From: Cognatundibacterium aquatile
GTDB taxonomy: Bacteria > Pseudomonadota > Gammaproteobacteria > Burkholderiales > Burkholderiaceae_D
Length of the DNA: 64,000 bases
Reading direction: 5' to 3'
Assembly: GCF_014699135.1 (NCBI RefSeq)
Contig: NZ_JACOFT010000005.1
Span: 186,288-250,287 of the forward strand
The position numbers were made by a program, and so were the translations under genes. The notes under the pieces are model-generated. The model did no database searches, was not told the DNA's origin, and worked only from the letters and a program-made list of their open reading frames with translations. Of this stretch, positions 18,648-27,926 are shown piece after piece. Each line of letters starts with the position of its first letter. Position 1 is the first letter of the stretch.

Positions 18648-18743
18648 CTGCGCGTACTACGCGTCTTCACAGCGACCACGCACTGACTTACTACTGAAGG
18701 CGTTGCAGCGCGAAACAAAGCGTGGCCGCTGAAGGGAGGAAAT

Positions 18744-19613
18744 ATGCATCATCTGACATTACAAAATTATCTGAGCCGCCTGCGTCATTCCATGGCCAGC
18801 AGCCATCTGTGGCTGGACGAGCAGGGGCGCGCCCGCGGACGCTATTTCAATGCGAGCCTGACCAGTGCGTTTCAGGCGATACGCTCGGGTGTGGATCATC
18901 AGATCGTTGCTTATGAAGCTTATGCCCGCAGCTATGATCCGGGCGATCAGGGACTCAATATCTGGAAGTTGCTGGAATACGTCGCGAATGATGATGAATC
19001 GGTGGAGCTGGATCGTCTCTGCCGCTTGCTGCATACGCTGAATTTTTATCGTCAGCAGCCAGAGCCGGGGCTGGATTTGTATCTGAGCGTACACAGCCGC
19101 TTGCTGGCCGCTGTGGAAGGCAATCACGGCAACGCGTTTCGCCGCATACTCAATACACTGGAAATACCGCATGAACAGATTATTCTGCAACTGCCGCTGA
19201 TCACGCCGAGCCAGCGCTGGGTGCTGACGCATGTCGCTGAAAATTATCGCCGCAACGGTTTTCGCATCGGCGTGAATGCCAGCACCTTGGAACAAGCGGG
19301 TGATTTACTTGACCGCATACGGCCTGATGCGATCAAAATCGACATCTGCGCGGCTAATCATGCGCCAGCGCAGATCAGTCTGCTGCAACGTGCAGATCAG
19401 GCGCAGTGCAATATCATTTTCCGGCGCATAGAAAATGAAGCGCGCTTGCTATCGCTGCAACAGGCGAACGACACGGCCAGCCCGTATCTGGTACAGGGCT
19501 TTTTGTTTGACTTACCGAAAGCAACGCTGGTCGGACAAGCAGTGGTGCTGCCAGCGGCCACATCCCATGTAAGCGCGACCGTTGCAGCTACCGGGGCGGA
19601 ACTGTCGGGCTGA
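18744..19613 (+). CDS. Degenerate EAL-domain protein
   Basis: A 289-residue protein with an EAL-type barrel that has lost its catalytic residues. Matching parts: SAFQAIRSG and AYEAYARSY (residues 41-64, Glu58 in place of the EAL Glu), IKID (197-200), IIFRRIENEARL (214-225) and YLVQGFLFDLP (238-248). Missing: the Asn of the second strand (LYLSVHS), the Glu of the third (IILQLPL) and the DDFG pair (RIGVNASTLEQAG). Phosphodiesterase activity on cyclic di-GMP is therefore unlikely; a binding or protein-interaction role is inferred. GGGAGGAAAT ribosome site. It sits between the molbindin and cysT, inside the sulfur gene block. Confidence 0.82.
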   Translation: MHHLTLQNYLSRLRHSMASSHLWLDEQGRARGRYFNASLTSAFQAIRSGVDHQIVAYEAYARSYDPGDQGLNIWKLLEYVANDDESVELDRLCRLLHTLNFYRQQPEPGLDLYLSVHSRLLAAVEGNHGNAFRRILNTLEIPHEQIILQLPLITPSQRWVLTHVAENYRRNGFRIGVNASTLEQAGDLLDRIRPDAIKIDICAANHAPAQISLLQRADQAQCNIIFRRIENEARLLSLQQANDTASPYLVQGFLFDLPKATLVGQAVVLPAATSHVSATVAATGAELSG

Positions 19614-19788
19614 GCCGCAGTGTTTCGGTTGCCTCGGTTGCTGCCGTCGTCGCAGTCGCCCTGGTGACTGACTTCGGCCTTGCTATATGTGTTTATCATC
19701 TAAAGACATAACAAAAAATTCGTTTTTCTTATATCAAAATCCTGCCAATATTTGCCATCTTTAGTTGAATCAGTAATAAAGGCTGACT

Positions 19789-20649
19789 ATGGCATCTGCT
19801 GCAATTGCAACAGGCGGTCAACCGACCAGTAAACGCGTGCTTCCCGGCTTTCATCTTTCGCTGGGATTTACCTTGTTTTACCTGGCGTTGATTGTCTTAA
19901 TCCCGCTTTCTGCGGTTTTTCTGAAAACCTTCACCATGACCTGGCAGGCGTTCTGGGAAACCGTGACATCTGATCGTGTCATGGCATCGTATCGCCTGAC
20001 TTTCGGTGCGTCTTTTCTGGCCGCGCTGATCAATGTGCTGTTTGGCGGCATCGTTGCCTGGGTATTGGTGCGCTATAAATTTCCAGGCAAGCGTCTGATT
20101 GATGCACTGGTCGATCTGCCATTTGCCTTGCCGACAGCAGTCGCCGGTATCACGTTGGCGACTTTGTATGCGCCGAATGGCTGGATAGGCAAATTGCTGA
20201 CACCGCTCGGCATCAAAGTCGCGTTCACACCTTTAGGCATACTGATCGCCCTGACATTCATAGGCTTACCTTTTGTGGTGCGCACGGTGCAACCGGTACT
20301 CGAAGAAGCCGAAAAAGAACTCGAAGAAGCCGCGCTGAGTCTGGGCGCCAGCCATTGGCAAGTATTCGCACGGGTGATTTTCCCGACGATATTGCCTGCG
20401 ATGCTGACGGGCTTTGCGCTCGCGTTTGCACGGGCGACCGGCGAATACGGCTCGGTGATTTTTATCGCTGGCAACATGCCGATGATTTCAGAAATCACAC
20501 CGCTGTTCATGATTACCAAATTAGAACAATACGATTACGCCGGTGCCACCGCCATCGCTGTCGTGATGTTGTTGCTGTCGTTTGTTCTGCTGCTGTCAAT
20601 TAACGCTTTGCAGGCATGGACGCGCAGCCGGCAAGGAGGAAAAGAATAA
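19789..20649 (+). CDS. cysT: Sulfate ABC transporter permease CysT
   Basis: A 286-residue inner membrane permease of the sulfate/thiosulfate importer (CysT, also called CysU). It has the Arg/Pro start ([20 protein letters not shown]), six helices and the ATPase-docking loop [25 protein letters not shown]. The stop overlaps the cysW ATG by one base. An A+T-rich gap of about 175 bases upstream probably holds the CysB-dependent promoter, though I could not define the site. Confidence 0.94.
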   Translation: MASAAIATGGQPTSKRVLPGFHLSLGFTLFYLALIVLIPLSAVFLKTFTMTWQAFWETVTSDRVMASYRLTFGASFLAALINVLFGGIVAWVLVRYKFPGKRLIDALVDLPFALPTAVAGITLATLYAPNGWIGKLLTPLGIKVAFTPLGILIALTFIGLPFVVRTVQPVLEEAEKELEEAALSLGASHWQVFARVIFPTILPAMLTGFALAFARATGEYGSVIFIAGNMPMISEITPLFMITKLEQYDYAGATAIAVVMLLLSFVLLLSINALQAWTRSRQGGKE

Positions 20650-21554
20650 TGAGCACCACCACTATTTCATCAGCCTTACCGGTCGCAAACCAACGTCGTG
20701 CTGAACCCGCGATCACTCCGGCAGCGACGCTGGAACCTTTGTGGATACGCGTCACGCTGACCCTGATCGCATTCGCGTTTCTGACCTTGTTTTTATTTGT
20801 GCCGCTGACGGCGGTGTTTGCCGAAGCCTTGAAAAAAGGCTGGCAGGTATATCTGGAAGCGATCGTCGAACCGGATGCCTTGTCGGCGATTAAATTAACG
20901 CTGATTGCGGCGGGCATTGCGGTGCCGCTGAACCTGATTTTCGGTGTCGCCGCCGCCTGGACGATTGCGAAATTTGAGTTTCGTGGCAAGAGCGTTTTAC
21001 TGACGCTGATCGATTTACCGTTTTCAGTGTCGCCCGTGATTTCAGGCTTGGTGTATGTGTTGCTGTTCGGTGCGCAGGGCTGGTTTGGCGAATGGTTGCG
21101 CGATCACGATATCAAAATTCTGTTCGCAGTTCCGGGCATCGTACTGGCGACGATTTTTGTCACTTTTCCGTTTGTCGCGCGTGAGCTGATTCCGTTGATG
21201 CAGGCGCAAGGTAGTGAGGAAGAAGAAGCCGCGCTGGTGCTGGGCGCATCAGGCTGGCAAACCTTCTGGCATGTGACTTTGCCGAACATCAAATGGGGTT
21301 TGCTGTATGGCGTGATCCTGTGTAATGCGCGGGCGATGGGCGAATTCGGCGCGGTGTCAGTGGTGTCTGGTCACATTCGCGGCGAGACCAACACCATGCC
21401 TTTGCAAGTCGAAATTTTATATAACGAATACAACTTCGTGGCGGCGTTTGCGGTGGCCTCGTTGCTGACCTTGCTGGCCTTGCTGACACTGGCATTAAAA
21501 ACGATCGTTGAATGGCGCACCAATGAGAGTCGCGCCCCCATTTCTGAAGAATAA
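20649..21554 (+). CDS. cysW: Sulfate ABC transporter permease CysW
   Basis: A 301-residue permease, partner of CysT. Typical segments are [16 protein letters not shown]-like [38 protein letters not shown] and the docking loop [19 protein letters not shown]. The reading frame extends back to 20616, but the ATG at 20649 is right: it overlaps the cysT stop (TAATG) and has AAGGAGGAAAA in front. cysA follows 15 bases later. Confidence 0.94.
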   Translation: MSTTTISSALPVANQRRAEPAITPAATLEPLWIRVTLTLIAFAFLTLFLFVPLTAVFAEALKKGWQVYLEAIVEPDALSAIKLTLIAAGIAVPLNLIFGVAAAWTIAKFEFRGKSVLLTLIDLPFSVSPVISGLVYVLLFGAQGWFGEWLRDHDIKILFAVPGIVLATIFVTFPFVARELIPLMQAQGSEEEEAALVLGASGWQTFWHVTLPNIKWGLLYGVILCNARAMGEFGAVSVVSGHIRGETNTMPLQVEILYNEYNFVAAFAVASLLTLLALLTLALKTIVEWRTNESRAPISEE

Positions 21555-21569
21555 GCTGGAGCGAAAATC

Positions 21570-22634
21570 ATGAGTATCGCCGTTCATCAATTAAATAAAC
21601 GTTTTGGTCAATTTACTGCGCTGAATAATGTTTCGCTGGATTTTCCCGATGGCGAACTGACGGCCTTGTTAGGGCCGTCCGGCTGCGGAAAAACAACTTT
21701 GCTACGCATCATCGCCGGTCTGGAATTTGCCGACAGCGGCCAGGTCTTGCTCGATGGTCAGGACGCTTCGCAACAGCATGTGCGTGATCGTCAGGTTGGC
21801 TTTGTGTTTCAGCACTATGCCTTGTTCAAGCACATGACGATATTTGAAAACATCGCATTTGGTTTGCGGGTAAAGCCAAAAAATGTGCGTCCGTCGGAAG
21901 CGCAGATCAAAGAAAAAGTCACGAAACTGCTGGAACTGGTGCAGCTGGACTGGCTGGCGGATCGTTATCCACCGCAATTGTCCGGCGGTCAGCGGCAGCG
22001 TATCGCGCTGGCACGTGCACTTGCCGTAGAGCCGCGCGTGCTGTTGCTCGATGAGCCTTTCGGTGCGCTCGATGCGAAGGTGCGTAAAGAGCTGCGCCGC
22101 TGGTTGCGTCGTCTGCATGATGAATTACATGTGACCAGTATTTTCGTCACGCATGATCAGGAAGAAGCACTCGAAGTCGCCGACAAGATCGTGTTGATGA
22201 ATCAGGGTCAGGTCGAACAGGTCGGTGCGCCTGCCGAGGTATATCAGCATCCGGCCACACCGTTTGTGTATGGATTTCTGGGTAACGTCAATCTGTTCCG
22301 TGGTCGTGTACATGAAGGCATACTCGATGCCGGTGGTGTGCCGTTTGAAGCACCGGGTCATGCCGATACCAAAGATGCCTTCGGCACGGCGTATGTGCGT
22401 CCACATGAATTCGAGATCGACCGCTATGCGCCGGGTGCCGAGGGGCTGGTTGTGCAATTGCGGCGCGTGCACAGCATAGGCCCGCTGGCGCAACTGGAAA
22501 TGGAGCGTGATGATAACGGCGATCTGGTCGAAGCGATGATATCGAGCGAGCGTTATCTGCAATTACAACTGAAAGTCGGCGAGTCTCTGGTGGTCAAACC
22601 CAAGCGCTTACACGTCTTTGTCGATAACAACTGA
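21570..22634 (+). CDS. cysA: Sulfate/thiosulfate import ATPase CysA
   Basis: A 354-residue ABC ATPase. Walker A is [20 protein letters not shown], the signature is [19 protein letters not shown], Walker B is [12 protein letters not shown] and the switch His is in [14 protein letters not shown]. After residue 240 a TOBE-like regulatory domain follows ([10 protein letters not shown]). It energises CysTW uptake of sulfate delivered by the binding protein encoded at 12292. Length fits the CysA norm. Confidence 0.95.
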   Translation: MSIAVHQLNKRFGQFTALNNVSLDFPDGELTALLGPSGCGKTTLLRIIAGLEFADSGQVLLDGQDASQQHVRDRQVGFVFQHYALFKHMTIFENIAFGLRVKPKNVRPSEAQIKEKVTKLLELVQLDWLADRYPPQLSGGQRQRIALARALAVEPRVLLLDEPFGALDAKVRKELRRWLRRLHDELHVTSIFVTHDQEEALEVADKIVLMNQGQVEQVGAPAEVYQHPATPFVYGFLGNVNLFRGRVHEGILDAGGVPFEAPGHADTKDAFGTAYVRPHEFEIDRYAPGAEGLVVQLRRVHSIGPLAQLEMERDDNGDLVEAMISSERYLQLQLKVGESLVVKPKRLHVFVDNN

Positions 22635-22647
22635 GCGGAGATATACC

Positions 22648-23580
22648 ATGAATTTTCAACAATTACGCTCGATCAGAGAAGCTTCCCGACGTGGTTTTAA
22701 TCTGACCGAAGTCGCCAATGTTTTATTCACTTCGCAGCCAGGTGTCAGCCGCCAGATCCGCGAGCTGGAAGAAGAGCTGGGCGTGGATATTTTTGAACGC
22801 AATGGCAAACGTCTGACCGGCCTGACTGAGCCCGGAAAAGGCATCCTGCCCATCATAGAACGTTTGCTGCTGGAAGCTGAAAATCTGCATCAGGCCGGCA
22901 GTGAATATTCAGATCAGACCAAAGGCACGCTGGCGATTGCCACCACGCATACGCAAGCGCGCTATGTGTTGCCGAAAGTGGTGCAACAATTCCGTCAGGC
23001 ATTTCCAGAAGTACGCATCGCCTTGCAACAAAGCTCACCCGAACACATCGCTGAATGGGTGATGTCAGGTAAAGCCGATATCGGTATTGCGACTGAGGGC
23101 TTATCGCAATTCAAGGATCTGGTGTCGTTCCCATGCTACGAATGGAATCACGTGATCGTCGTGCCGGAAGGCCATCCTTTGTTGCGTAAAGAAATGCTGA
23201 CGCTGGAAGATCTGGCAAATTATCCGTTGATCACGTATGACGTCGGTTTCACCGGTCGCGGTCATATTGATGCGGCTTTTGTCGATGCCGGTTTGCGCAC
23301 CGACATCGTGCTGACCGCGATGGATTCTGACGTGATTCAACAATATGTCGCGCTTGGATTGGGCGTAGGCATCGTGGCGTCGATGGCGATAGAAACGAAT
23401 CGTACCAATGGCTTACGCACCATCGCTGCCGATCATTTGTTCACGCCGAATGTGACCCGGCTGGCGGTGCGGCGCGGTGCGTATTTACGCACCTACACTT
23501 ATGATTTTATCCGCCAGTTTGCGCCAGCGCTGAGTAAGGAAGACATCCGCAAGGCGATTGCGGACGCTGACAATAACTGA
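22648..23580 (+). CDS. cysB: LysR-type regulator CysB
   Basis: A 310-residue LysR regulator of sulfur assimilation. MNFQQLRSIREASRRGFNLT with LFTSQPGVSRQIRELEEELG is the CysB/Cbl-type helix-turn-helix. The effector domain contains ATTHTQARYVLPKVV and LQQSSPEHIAEWV; the TTHTQARY part contacts sulfate or O-acetylserine-type ligands in CysB. Start 22648 is the family start and follows GGAG; the frame begins at 22618. Adjacent to the transport genes it most likely activates them under sulfur limitation. The paralogue Cbl cannot be excluded, but only this one is present here. Confidence 0.92.
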   Translation: MNFQQLRSIREASRRGFNLTEVANVLFTSQPGVSRQIRELEEELGVDIFERNGKRLTGLTEPGKGILPIIERLLLEAENLHQAGSEYSDQTKGTLAIATTHTQARYVLPKVVQQFRQAFPEVRIALQQSSPEHIAEWVMSGKADIGIATEGLSQFKDLVSFPCYEWNHVIVVPEGHPLLRKEMLTLEDLANYPLITYDVGFTGRGHIDAAFVDAGLRTDIVLTAMDSDVIQQYVALGLGVGIVASMAIETNRTNGLRTIAADHLFTPNVTRLAVRRGAYLRTYTYDFIRQFAPALSKEDIRKAIADADNN

Positions 23581-23732
23581 TTGACCGCAGAACGCTGCTT
23601 GCGCAGCCTGCTTAATAATCGACATAAGAACTGGCATTCACGTCTATCTGCGTGATGGCCGAAATACGCCGTGTACAATGGCCGCTTTTCCAGGCGGCTA
23701 TTTTTTCGTCGCTATTTTCTGAATGAATCCGT

Positions 23733-24212
23733 ATGCCTGAATTTGAACAAAAAATCTGTACCCGTGCCACATTGGCAGAGCGGGTTGCTGCATTACCCAA
23801 ACCCGTGGTGATGACGAATGGCGTCTTTGATATTTTGCATCGTGGTCATGTGACCTATCTTGCTCAGGCCAGAGAACACGGCGCGTCGCTGGTGGTAGCA
23901 CTGAATACGGATGCTTCGGTCAGGCGTTTGGGTAAGGGGGATGACCGCCCGGTGAACACCTGTGCTGATCGCATGGCCGTGGTTGCGGCATTAGAAGCAG
24001 TCAGCCTGGTGGTCGATTTCGATGAAGATACCGCGTTGGAAGCGGTACTCAGCGCGCATCCGGATATCTATGTCAAAGGCGGTGATTACGACATGAGCGC
24101 GATTCCGGAAGGGCAGGCGGTGCTGGCGTATGGCGGTCAGGTGGCAGCGATTGATTTTGAACACGATCGTTCCACCAGCAAGTTGCTGGCGAAAGTCCGG
24201 GCGCAAAACTGA
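23733..24212 (+). CDS. rfaE2: D-glycero-beta-D-manno-heptose 1-phosphate adenylyltransferase
   Basis: A 159-residue nucleotidyltransferase making ADP-heptose for the lipopolysaccharide core. The active-site motif is TNGVFDILHRGHVTYLAQAR (HxGH type, here HRGH), and KGDDRP plus DIYVKGGDY are the family's other marks. It is the stand-alone second domain of the enzyme that is fused to the kinase in enteric HldE, so a separate kinase gene is expected elsewhere. It ends at a hairpin terminator convergent to trmL. Confidence 0.92.
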   Translation: MPEFEQKICTRATLAERVAALPKPVVMTNGVFDILHRGHVTYLAQAREHGASLVVALNTDASVRRLGKGDDRPVNTCADRMAVVAALEAVSLVVDFDEDTALEAVLSAHPDIYVKGGDYDMSAIPEGQAVLAYGGQVAAIDFEHDRSTSKLLAKVRAQN

Positions 24213-24219
24213 CACCGGC

Positions 24220-24254
24220 GTCCGGCTTTTCTGTGATGCCGGACACATTTTTTT
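24220..24254 (+). terminator. Intrinsic terminator after rfaE2
   Basis: A 7-bp stem (GTCCGGC / GCCGGAC) with an 11-base loop, followed within a few bases by a run of seven T, 8 bases after the rfaE2 stop. Confidence 0.8.
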
Positions 24255-24258
24255 AAGG

Positions 24259-24729
24259 TCAGGCGCCGCCGGTAAAACCGTTCTGGCGCCAGGCTTCGTA
24301 AATGACGACCGCCACGGTATTCGACAGATTCAGGCTGCGATTGTCTGGCCGCATCGGCAAGCGTATGCGCTGACTGAGAGGAAAAGATTCACGCAATTCT
24401 GTCGCAAGTCCGCGCGTTTCTGCACCGAAGACGAAATAATCGCCGGGGTGAAAGGCGACGCTGGAAAATGCCGTCGAGCCATGCGTGGTCATTGCAAACA
24501 TTCTTTGTGTGTCCGGTTGTTCACTCGCCAGAAACGCTTCCCAGTTTTTATGCACTTTCATCGTCGCATAGTCGTGATAATCAAGGCCAGCGCGTTTCAT
24601 CTTACTGTCGTCAAGTGGAAAACCCAGCGGTTCTATCAGGTGTAGCTGGGCTCCGGTGTTTGCGCATAAGCGGATGATATTGCCGGTATTCGGCGGAATT
24701 TCAGGTTCTACGAGGACGACGTGAAACAA
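24259..24729 (-). CDS. trmL: tRNA (cytidine(34)-2'-O)-methyltransferase TrmL
   Basis: A 156-residue SPOUT-class methyltransferase that 2'-O-methylates the wobble base of certain leucine tRNAs. The N-terminus FHVVLVEPEIPPNTGNIIRL and the trefoil-knot part FVFGAETRGL plus IRLPMRPDNRSLNLSNTVAV are diagnostic. The start codon is TTG at 24729, supported by AAGGAAA 7 bases upstream and by the family N-terminus; no ATG is available. It lies just downstream of comF on the same strand. Confidence 0.93.
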   Translation of the reverse strand: MFHVVLVEPEIPPNTGNIIRLCANTGAQLHLIEPLGFPLDDSKMKRAGLDYHDYATMKVHKNWEAFLASEQPDTQRMFAMTTHGSTAFSSVAFHPGDYFVFGAETRGLATELRESFPLSQRIRLPMRPDNRSLNLSNTVAVVIYEAWRQNGFTGGA

Positions 24730-24738
24730 GGCGTTTCC

Positions 24739-25485
24739 TTAATAAGTGTGATGTGGAGTGCGGGCAAAAACATAGTTGCTGACTTTGCGTGCGCCAAAAC
24801 GTTTCAGCATTGTAGCGATTTCGTGCAGGGTCATGCCAGTGGTGATGACATCATCTACGATACCGATATGCCTGCCCTTGATGGTTTGCAGTAGCTGATC
24901 GTCAGGAACAAAGGCGTTTTTCACATTCCGCATACGTGCATCGGGCGCTAGACTGCTTTGTTTGGCGGTTTCTCTGGTTTTGTGCAATGTCTGTGGATGC
25001 AAGGGGATGCCGAGATGTTGCGCCAGTGGTCTGGCTATTTCCAGTGCCTGATTGAATCCGCGTTCTGTCAGCCTGTTTTGGCTTAATGGCACGACGCAGA
25101 GAAAGTCGGGCAAATCCTGATGCTGCTGGCGCAGAATGGCATCGCGCAACATTGCGGCAAACACCGGGGCGAGCGCCAGATGATGGCCGAATTTTAACGA
25201 CAGTACCAGGCGGTCTTGCGGTGCTTCGTAATCGCAGGCAACGATGGTGCTGTCGAAGGCCGGTGGATTTTGCAGACAGTCGCCACAACGCGGCGTATTG
25301 GCACCCGGCGGCATACTCAAACCGCACTGTTCACAACGACAGATGTCGCGCGGAAAATAGGTGATCAGACACTGTTCGCAAATGACATCCGGATTCTGGG
25401 CATGACATAAGGCACAACTGCACGGCAGCAGTTGTGTCAACGAAGCTTGCCAGCTTTTATGCAATATTTGCCGTAAGTGCATCAT
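24739..25485 (-). CDS. comF: ComF family protein (phosphoribosyltransferase fold)
   Basis: A 248-residue ComF-type protein. The N-terminal zinc-binding part has Cys pairs (CSCALCHAQ, CEQC, CRCEQCGLS, CGDC). The C-terminal half is a phosphoribosyltransferase fold with the PRPP loop GIVDDVITTGMTLHE and GFNQALEIARPLAQHLG. ComF proteins support DNA uptake or use of exogenous DNA as a nutrient; the exact reaction is not known. It precedes trmL by 9 bases, so the two are probably co-transcribed, and it is divergent from bioC. Confidence 0.9.
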   Translation of the reverse strand: MMHLRQILHKSWQASLTQLLPCSCALCHAQNPDVICEQCLITYFPRDICRCEQCGLSMPPGANTPRCGDCLQNPPAFDSTIVACDYEAPQDRLVLSLKFGHHLALAPVFAAMLRDAILRQQHQDLPDFLCVVPLSQNRLTERGFNQALEIARPLAQHLGIPLHPQTLHKTRETAKQSSLAPDARMRNVKNAFVPDDQLLQTIKGRHIGIVDDVITTGMTLHEIATMLKRFGARKVSNYVFARTPHHTY

Positions 25486-25574
25486 CTGTTTGTGCCGTCA
25501 TGCAGCGGCCGTAATCACAAGCGTGTAAACTCCCGCATTATCTCACTCAAACAGACGCCAAGATCGTTTTCCTT

Positions 25575-26489
25575 ATGCTCAGTGCACCTATCGACACAAG
25601 GCTGGTTCGTCAGCTTTTTTCTCACCCGGCAAAAATCGCGGGTTCTGATTTTTTACGTCGGGAGATTGCCGGGCGTATGCGGGAAAAGCTGGAACTGGTG
25701 CGGATCACACCCGCGCAGATACTCGATGCCGGTTGCGGAACCGGTGCCGATGTCGCTGAATTTCAACGCATGTATGCCGGAGCGCAAGTGCTGGCGCTGG
25801 ATGCCGCACCCGCGATGCTGGCAGAAATTCAGGACCAAGAACGGGCAGCGATGAGTGCGGTTGGCCGTTTGTTTGCAAAATGGACGCCGGTCGCCTTACG
25901 TGGTGAGCAGGGCGCAAATCTGATTTGTGGCGACTTTGCCAAATTGCCTTTGCCATCGCAGTCACTCGATCTGATCTGGTCGAATCTGGCCTTGCACTGG
26001 CATCCGCAACCCGATCTGGTGTTTGCGGAATGGCGCCGCGCCTTGCGCACCGATGGCTTGCTGATGTTTTCATGCTTCGGGCCGGATACTTTGAAAGAAT
26101 TACGCCAGGCTTATGCTGACGTTGATGAATTTCCGCACACCTTGCCGTTTGTGGATATGCATGATTTCGGCGACATGCTGGTGAATGCCGGTTTTTCCAC
26201 ACCTGTGATGGATATGGAAAAAATCACGCTGACGTATCAGGACACAGAAAAATTGCTGGCCGACGTGCGTGCGCTTGGCGGCAATCCGCTGCTGAGCCGT
26301 CGTCAGGGTCTGAGCGGAAAACATGCGCATCAGGCAATGCTGAAGGCGTTGGAGCAGCAACGCGCTGCCGATGGCCGTATTGCCTTGAGTTTTGAGGTGG
26401 TTTACGGGCACGCTTTTAAGCCAGTCAATAAGAAAACGGCTGCAGGCGAATCCATCGTCCGCTTCGATTTACCAAAAAAACGGCCTTGA
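25575..26489 (+). CDS. bioC: Malonyl-ACP O-methyltransferase BioC-like
   Basis: A 304-residue SAM-dependent methyltransferase. The SAM motif is ILDAGCGTGADVAEF (near residue 49), then VLALDAAPAML and the WSNLALHWHPQPDLVFAEW and FSCFGPDTLKELRQAYAD segments that mark BioC. BioC methylates malonyl-ACP to start the pimeloyl chain of biotin. The Burkholderiales form often lies beside comF, as here, apart from the other bio genes. Length is slightly above enteric BioC. I see no BirA operator upstream. Confidence 0.85.
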   Translation: MLSAPIDTRLVRQLFSHPAKIAGSDFLRREIAGRMREKLELVRITPAQILDAGCGTGADVAEFQRMYAGAQVLALDAAPAMLAEIQDQERAAMSAVGRLFAKWTPVALRGEQGANLICGDFAKLPLPSQSLDLIWSNLALHWHPQPDLVFAEWRRALRTDGLLMFSCFGPDTLKELRQAYADVDEFPHTLPFVDMHDFGDMLVNAGFSTPVMDMEKITLTYQDTEKLLADVRALGGNPLLSRRQGLSGKHAHQAMLKALEQQRAADGRIALSFEVVYGHAFKPVNKKTAAGESIVRFDLPKKRP

Positions 26490-26592
26490 TTTTGTTTGAT
26501 CTGGATTAAAGAAGCATCTTAAAGTGATAAGCAAGCGCTATTATTCGTTGTTTCATTTGCGCCAGATCATTGATTTCTTGTTTGTATTCTGC

Positions 26593-26622
26593 TTGATATC
26601 CTTTTAAGTTACACCTTATACT
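26593..26622 (+). promoter_or_regulatory. Predicted promoter of the cytochrome oxidase operon
   Basis: TTGATA (26593-26598) and TATACT (26617-26622), each five of six to consensus, are separated by 18 bases. The leader to the coxB ATG would be about 93 bases. By-eye prediction. Confidence 0.5.
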
Positions 26623-26721
26623 CACGACGTTGTAGAAGTTGCCAGCACGCACTTTGTAACAATATTCCGCGTCCTGGTACGACAAATTCATAAGAATTCT
26701 AAACGGGGTTTTGGGGATATC

Positions 26722-27894
26722 ATGAAACATGGAAAGCGATTAAAGTCGTTCATGCTGGGTGCCTCGCTCCTGGCGGCAGGACTGCCCGCGTGGGCAGTGG
26801 TCGACAGCCAGGGTGGACCGGCAGTGCGCCAGTTAAATTTACAAACACCTGTCACACAAATAGCGGAACAAATTTACTCGATACATAACCTGATGCTGGT
26901 TATATGTCTGGTCATTTTTGTGGCCGTCTTCGGAGTCATGTTTTACTCCATCCTGAAACACAGGAAATCTCTCGGCCATAAGGCAGCCTCTTTTCACGAA
27001 AGTACGACAGTCGAAATTGCATGGACTGTGGTGCCTTTTCTGATCGTGATCGGCATGGCGCTGCCAGCGACCAAAACAGTCGTGGCGATGAAAGATACCT
27101 CGAACGCTGATATCACGATTAAAGCCACTGGTATGCAGTGGAAATGGGGTTATGACTACCTCAAAGGTGAAGGCGAAGGCATTTCTTTCTTATCGACCTT
27201 ATCCACACCCCGCACCCAGGTTGGCTCTCCCGGCGTTGCGCCGACCGAAGCCCGTGGCGATAATTATCTGCTTGAAGTCGATAATCAGGTCGTCGTCCCT
27301 GTGAATAAAAAAGTACGCATTATCACCACTGCCAACGACGTTATTCACTCCTGGACGATTCCGGCTTTCGGTGTGAAGCAGGATGCGATTCCCGGCTTCG
27401 TCCGTGATACCTGGTTCAAAGCAGAAAAAATTGGCGTCTATCGCGGTCAGTGTGTGGAGCTGTGCGGTAAAGAACATGCATTTATGCCTATCGTTGTGAA
27501 TGTGGTTTCTGACGACGACTATAAAAAATGGGTCGATACCAAGAAAAAAGAAATGGCCGCCAAAGCGGATGACCCGAATAAAGTCTGGACGGTCGACGAG
27601 TTAAAACAGCGTGGTGAGAAAGTCTATGCCGCCAACTGTGTTGCCTGCCATCAGGCTAGCGGCAAAGGTGTTCCGGGTGCATTCCCTGCATTAGAGGGGT
27701 CGCTGATTGTCAACGGTGCCAAAGCGGGTCAGGTTGGTATTTTGTTGAACGGCAAAAATGCGATGCCATCGTGGAAATCCACTTTGTCCGACACGGAAAT
27801 CGCCGCCGTCATCACCTATACCCGTAACAGCTGGTCTAATAAAGCCGCTGAAAATATCGTCCAACCAGCTGAAGTTCTGGCTGCGCGTAAGTAA
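26722..27894 (+). CDS. coxB: Cytochrome c oxidase subunit II with fused cytochrome c
   Basis: A 390-residue subunit II. After a signal peptide (ends LPAWAV) come two membrane helices, then the cupredoxin domain with the CuA ligands His209, Cys244, Glu246, Cys248, His252 and Met255 ([12 protein letters not shown]). A C-terminal class I cytochrome c follows, with heme motif CVACH at 306-310 and axial Met348 (MPSWK). The fused heme makes this a caa3-type oxidase, taking electrons from cytochrome c and passing them to subunit I. GGGG ribosome site upstream. First gene of a run that includes all three core subunits and their assembly factors. Confidence 0.96.
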   Translation: MKHGKRLKSFMLGASLLAAGLPAWAVVDSQGGPAVRQLNLQTPVTQIAEQIYSIHNLMLVICLVIFVAVFGVMFYSILKHRKSLGHKAASFHESTTVEIAWTVVPFLIVIGMALPATKTVVAMKDTSNADITIKATGMQWKWGYDYLKGEGEGISFLSTLSTPRTQVGSPGVAPTEARGDNYLLEVDNQVVVPVNKKVRIITTANDVIHSWTIPAFGVKQDAIPGFVRDTWFKAEKIGVYRGQCVELCGKEHAFMPIVVNVVSDDDYKKWVDTKKKEMAAKADDPNKVWTVDELKQRGEKVYAANCVACHQASGKGVPGAFPALEGSLIVNGAKAGQVGILLNGKNAMPSWKSTLSDTEIAAVITYTRNSWSNKAAENIVQPAEVLAARK

Positions 27895-27926
27895 ACGTAC
27901 TAAACGTACCGGAAACAGGAGACAAG

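Noticed and set aside
26506-26730. 74-residue frame on the minus strand between bioC and coxB
   Set aside because: It covers the likely coxB promoter and overlaps the coxB start; it has no ribosome site and no recognisable family.
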